This document shows, piece by piece, positions 61,616-64,000 of a stretch of 64,000 nucleotides of DNA. How positions within the stretch are numbered: position 1 is the first letter of the stretch; each line of letters opens with the position of its first letter. The notes beneath the pieces are model-generated. The model was not told where the DNA came from. It searched no databases and saw nothing but the letters and a program-made list of their open reading frames with translations. Origin of the DNA: Poteriospumella lacustris (lineage: Eukaryota > Sar > Chrysophyceae > Chromulinales > Dinobryaceae); contig SMOI01000045.1 of NCBI GenBank assembly GCA_008000375.1, positions 1-64,000 of the forward strand. Reading direction: 5' to 3'. The translations under genes and the position numbers were made by a program.

Positions 61616-62213
61616 CGTGAGTAACAAAGATTCGATTACTACTCATACAGATCTGTGGAGATCATCGATTATTGGTACTCGTAATTGAAAAGTGCTTTTC
61701 TTCAACATTTCCTCTATCTGTTTGGAGATTTTAATGTAGAGCAAAAGAGACGTGAGATTCCACGGGTACGAATCAAAGGCAGTGTCCGAATGTTGTGATT
61801 GAGGTTGGCATGTTGAGCTTGGCACGCCAGGAGGATGATGTGGCGGCAGGGAGGTGCGGCTATCTCAGAACCCAGAACCCAGAACCCACCAATCTCAGAC
61901 ACCCAAAGAAACCCAACTCTCCCAGCTTGATGAAACGGCGATCGGGAAATGGCAGTTTCATTTGCAGCCAGTTTCTCTCGGTCGGTCTGGGTGCGCCGCC
62001 ACTCTGTCTTCTTGTGTCTGTTGCCCGCTGAGCAAGTGCTTCTTGGTTTACGTTTGGTTAGTGCCATTGCCAGTCAGGGGTCAGCCAGTCAGTCATAACA
62101 TCTTCCCCTCAGTCTGCTGACTGACGAAGTCACCACGATATACACGATATTCATTACTTCCACGTCTCTCTGATAGTCCTGTCGTTGCTTGTTTCGCCGT
62201 CGACATCGCAACA
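61616..62213. promoter_or_regulatory. Divergent intergenic region (unknown / CFAP97-like)
   Basis: 598 bp between opposite start codons. It includes three tandem CAGAACCC units at 61867-61889. No named regulatory element was recognised. Confidence 0.45.
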
Positions 62214-64000
62214 ATGGACCGAGGTCGCGCGGGTGGCTTCGTAACCGACAATAATTTGTCGATGAAGCAGATCAAAGAAAAGCAATTCAAAGAGCATTTG
62301 GATCGACTGCAAAAAATTAAGAAGCGTCGCGCGGGTTCCTCAAACACATTGGACAATAATCCGCCGGTGATTGTCAAGGCAGCTTTGACAAATCCACGCA
62401 AAATTGCCCTACGAAATGAGTTCAATGTCGTCGTCGAGAAGGAAAACAAGTAAGAAACAATAAACTCTTATGCCATAAGAAGCTACCAGCACGCCCTAAC
62501 AACACCGGTATTTGCATAGGTCCTTGTTGAAGCGAATCAGTATGATATTGACGGCTCCGCCGTCAATCACAACGAAGGATTATTACGAAATGAAAAAACT
62601 CTGCGCTCCGGGGACGGTCGACGCCAAAGAAGCCTTCGAAAACAAGCTTCGCGAAGACAAGACGAAGAAGTTCTTCGAGAGCATCAAACATGTCAAACCC
62701 GTGTATAGCGCCAGACAGTGGGAAGACGACTACAACAAACAGGTACCGTCGATTCCATTTCGATGAGCCTTTTTCTTTTCTTACCTTTGCGTCTGCACGA
62801 TACAGCGGTTCAATCAAAAGTTCATGAGGCAGGTCAAGTATCGCCGGCCAAAGGACTTCGTGGACCCATTCAAACCCGATGAGCCGGCTCCCAGCGCAGA
62901 GTCACCCGAAAACAACCGATCCATGCGTCAGAGCTTCAACAGTCGTGGTGGACTGAGTAGCCGTGCCTCCAACACCAGTGAATCCTTCGCCATGACGGAT
63001 CGAAGTCACGGCGAGGACGAAGGAGAGCCAGAGCAGGTTCACCCACGAGACACAGACCCGGCGGTGAAGAAGTCGAAGTCGGCTTCGCACGTGGATCGCA
63101 TCCGTGCGGTCAAATCTCAAAAGAATGCCCCAGGCCCCGTTCAGAAAGGAGGCAAGAAGCAGGTGTCGAGTTCGTCGTCGACGACGACGTTGAACTTGCC
63201 GCGTACCAAGTCGGAGTCGAACAACGACGACGACGGCCGCCGCGACGAGCCTCAGAACGGTCGCGATGCGGACGAGGACGGGGTGGGGTATGAACAAGAC
63301 TTTGAAGATAACGGCGGCCGTGGAGGAGGAGCCGCCGCAGTTACAGTCGCGGTGGTGGAGGTGGATCCCTACGGCACCGACGACTTCGAAGAGACCGACG
63401 CCAGTGCCGCATTGGCCGCCGCCGCAGCTGCTGGCCCGCGACAACAATCATCGCGCGGTCAGCGCCGGCCGCACTCCGAACGAAGGAAGAGCGAAGAATA
63501 CGAGTACGACGACGGCTTCGAACCGGTCACGGAGGAGGAGCAGCGGGCCATCGCCGTCGTTGTCTTCGCGGGTGACGATGAGTACAGCCACGACGGCTTC
63601 TTCGGCGAAGAGACACCGGCAGCTGCCAGTGCACGGCGTGCTGAAGCGGAAGCGGTCGCCACCGAAGATGAGGCACCGACCGACTACGAAGCGGACGGAG
63701 ACTTCGTTGAGGCTCCCACCGACGGTGAGACACGACCCGCCGCTGGTGCGGCCAGCGAAGTGGACACCGACATCGACCAGCCAGCCGCCAGCAACGCGGC
63801 AACGCGGCCATCTCGAGAGCGCACGAATGACACGTATCGCCACAAGAAGAAAGCTGCCTCGAAGAAGACGCCATTCAGCGACGCCCCACGACCGCGGCCC
63901 GCTGAAGAGGCTGCCACTCCGGTGCCCGCAGCCGCGCCGTCGTCCAGCGAGGGCCACAGCAGCGGCGGTCACCGACACTCGCCTCCCAAGCACGGCAAGC
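62214..64000 (+). CDS. CFAP97-like flagellar protein (3' end outside window)
   Basis: Exons 62214-62449, 62520-62742 and 62806 to the window end join in frame (at least 551 aa, still open). The first about 165 residues match my knowledge of the CFAP97/hemingway domain: NEFNVVVEKENKSLLKRISM, then KPVYSARQWEDDYNKQ and RFNQKFMRQVKYRRP. The rest is disordered and acidic, with five degenerate Tyr-Asp-Phe motifs (YEQDFED, YGTDDFEE, YEYDDGFE, YSHDGFF, YEADGDF). CFAP97 relatives occur in cilia and sperm flagella. Introns are 70 and 63 bp (GTAAGA and GTACCG donors). GC content rises strongly in exon 3. Confidence 0.7.

Overview
The window is nuclear DNA from a flagellate eukaryote, most likely a stramenopile (heterokont). 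The evidence is: short GT-AG introns (27 mapped, most about 50-110 bp); an intron-containing tRNA-Asn; a giant secreted protein ending in a P-[ST]-x-Q tetrapeptide stalk; Cys-rich EGF-like secreted proteins of the kind linked to heterokont mastigonemes; and several cilium/flagellum genes. The standard genetic code fits every gene model. I see no bacterial operons, CRISPR array or intact mobile element.

Layout. 1-12.7 kb: 3' part of a giant intronless gene for a Gly-rich, PT-repeat extracellular protein. 13-18 kb: V-ATPase subunit H (-) and a two-RRM protein (+), divergent. 20-26 kb: adenylate-kinase-7-like protein with a Dpy-30 tail and a CEP95-like centrosomal protein. 26-33 kb: globin, Yae1/LTO1-domain protein, DNAAF5/HEATR2 and mitochondrial SDHB, with short intergenic gaps. 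33-37 kb: a four-exon gene fusing TPRs, a PDK1-like AGC kinase and a catalytically degenerate CPPED1-like phosphoesterase domain. 37-40 kb: tRNA-Asn, ankyrin protein, DUF2892-like membrane protein and a cluster of three imperfect palindromes. 40-50 kb: NAA35/MAK10 (NatC), an EGF-like secreted protein, OST3/OST6 and the checkpoint clamp subunit RAD1 (seven small exons). 50-54 kb: accessory-looking DNA with gene fragments, a microsatellite, a possible PD-(D/E)XK-fold protein and a BAHD-like acyltransferase. 54.9-57.7 kb: a nearly perfect 1.25-kb inverted duplication carrying two copies of an EGF-like gene. 58-64 kb: a BspA/DUF285 repeat protein, an unknown protein and the 5' part of a CFAP97-like gene.

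Housekeeping genes (V-ATPase, SDH, OST, NatC, 9-1-1 clamp) are mixed with a strong ciliary/flagellar component (AK7-like, CEP95-like, DNAAF5, CFAP97-like, mastigoneme-type EGF proteins), which implies a motile flagellated stage. The most unusual items are the TPR-PDK1-CPPED1 fusion, whose activation-loop Ser is Glu and whose phosphatase metal ligands are mostly lost, the homogenised inverted gene pair, and the palindrome cluster at 39.2-39.9 kb. Gene identities come from reading motifs by eye; no database search was run.
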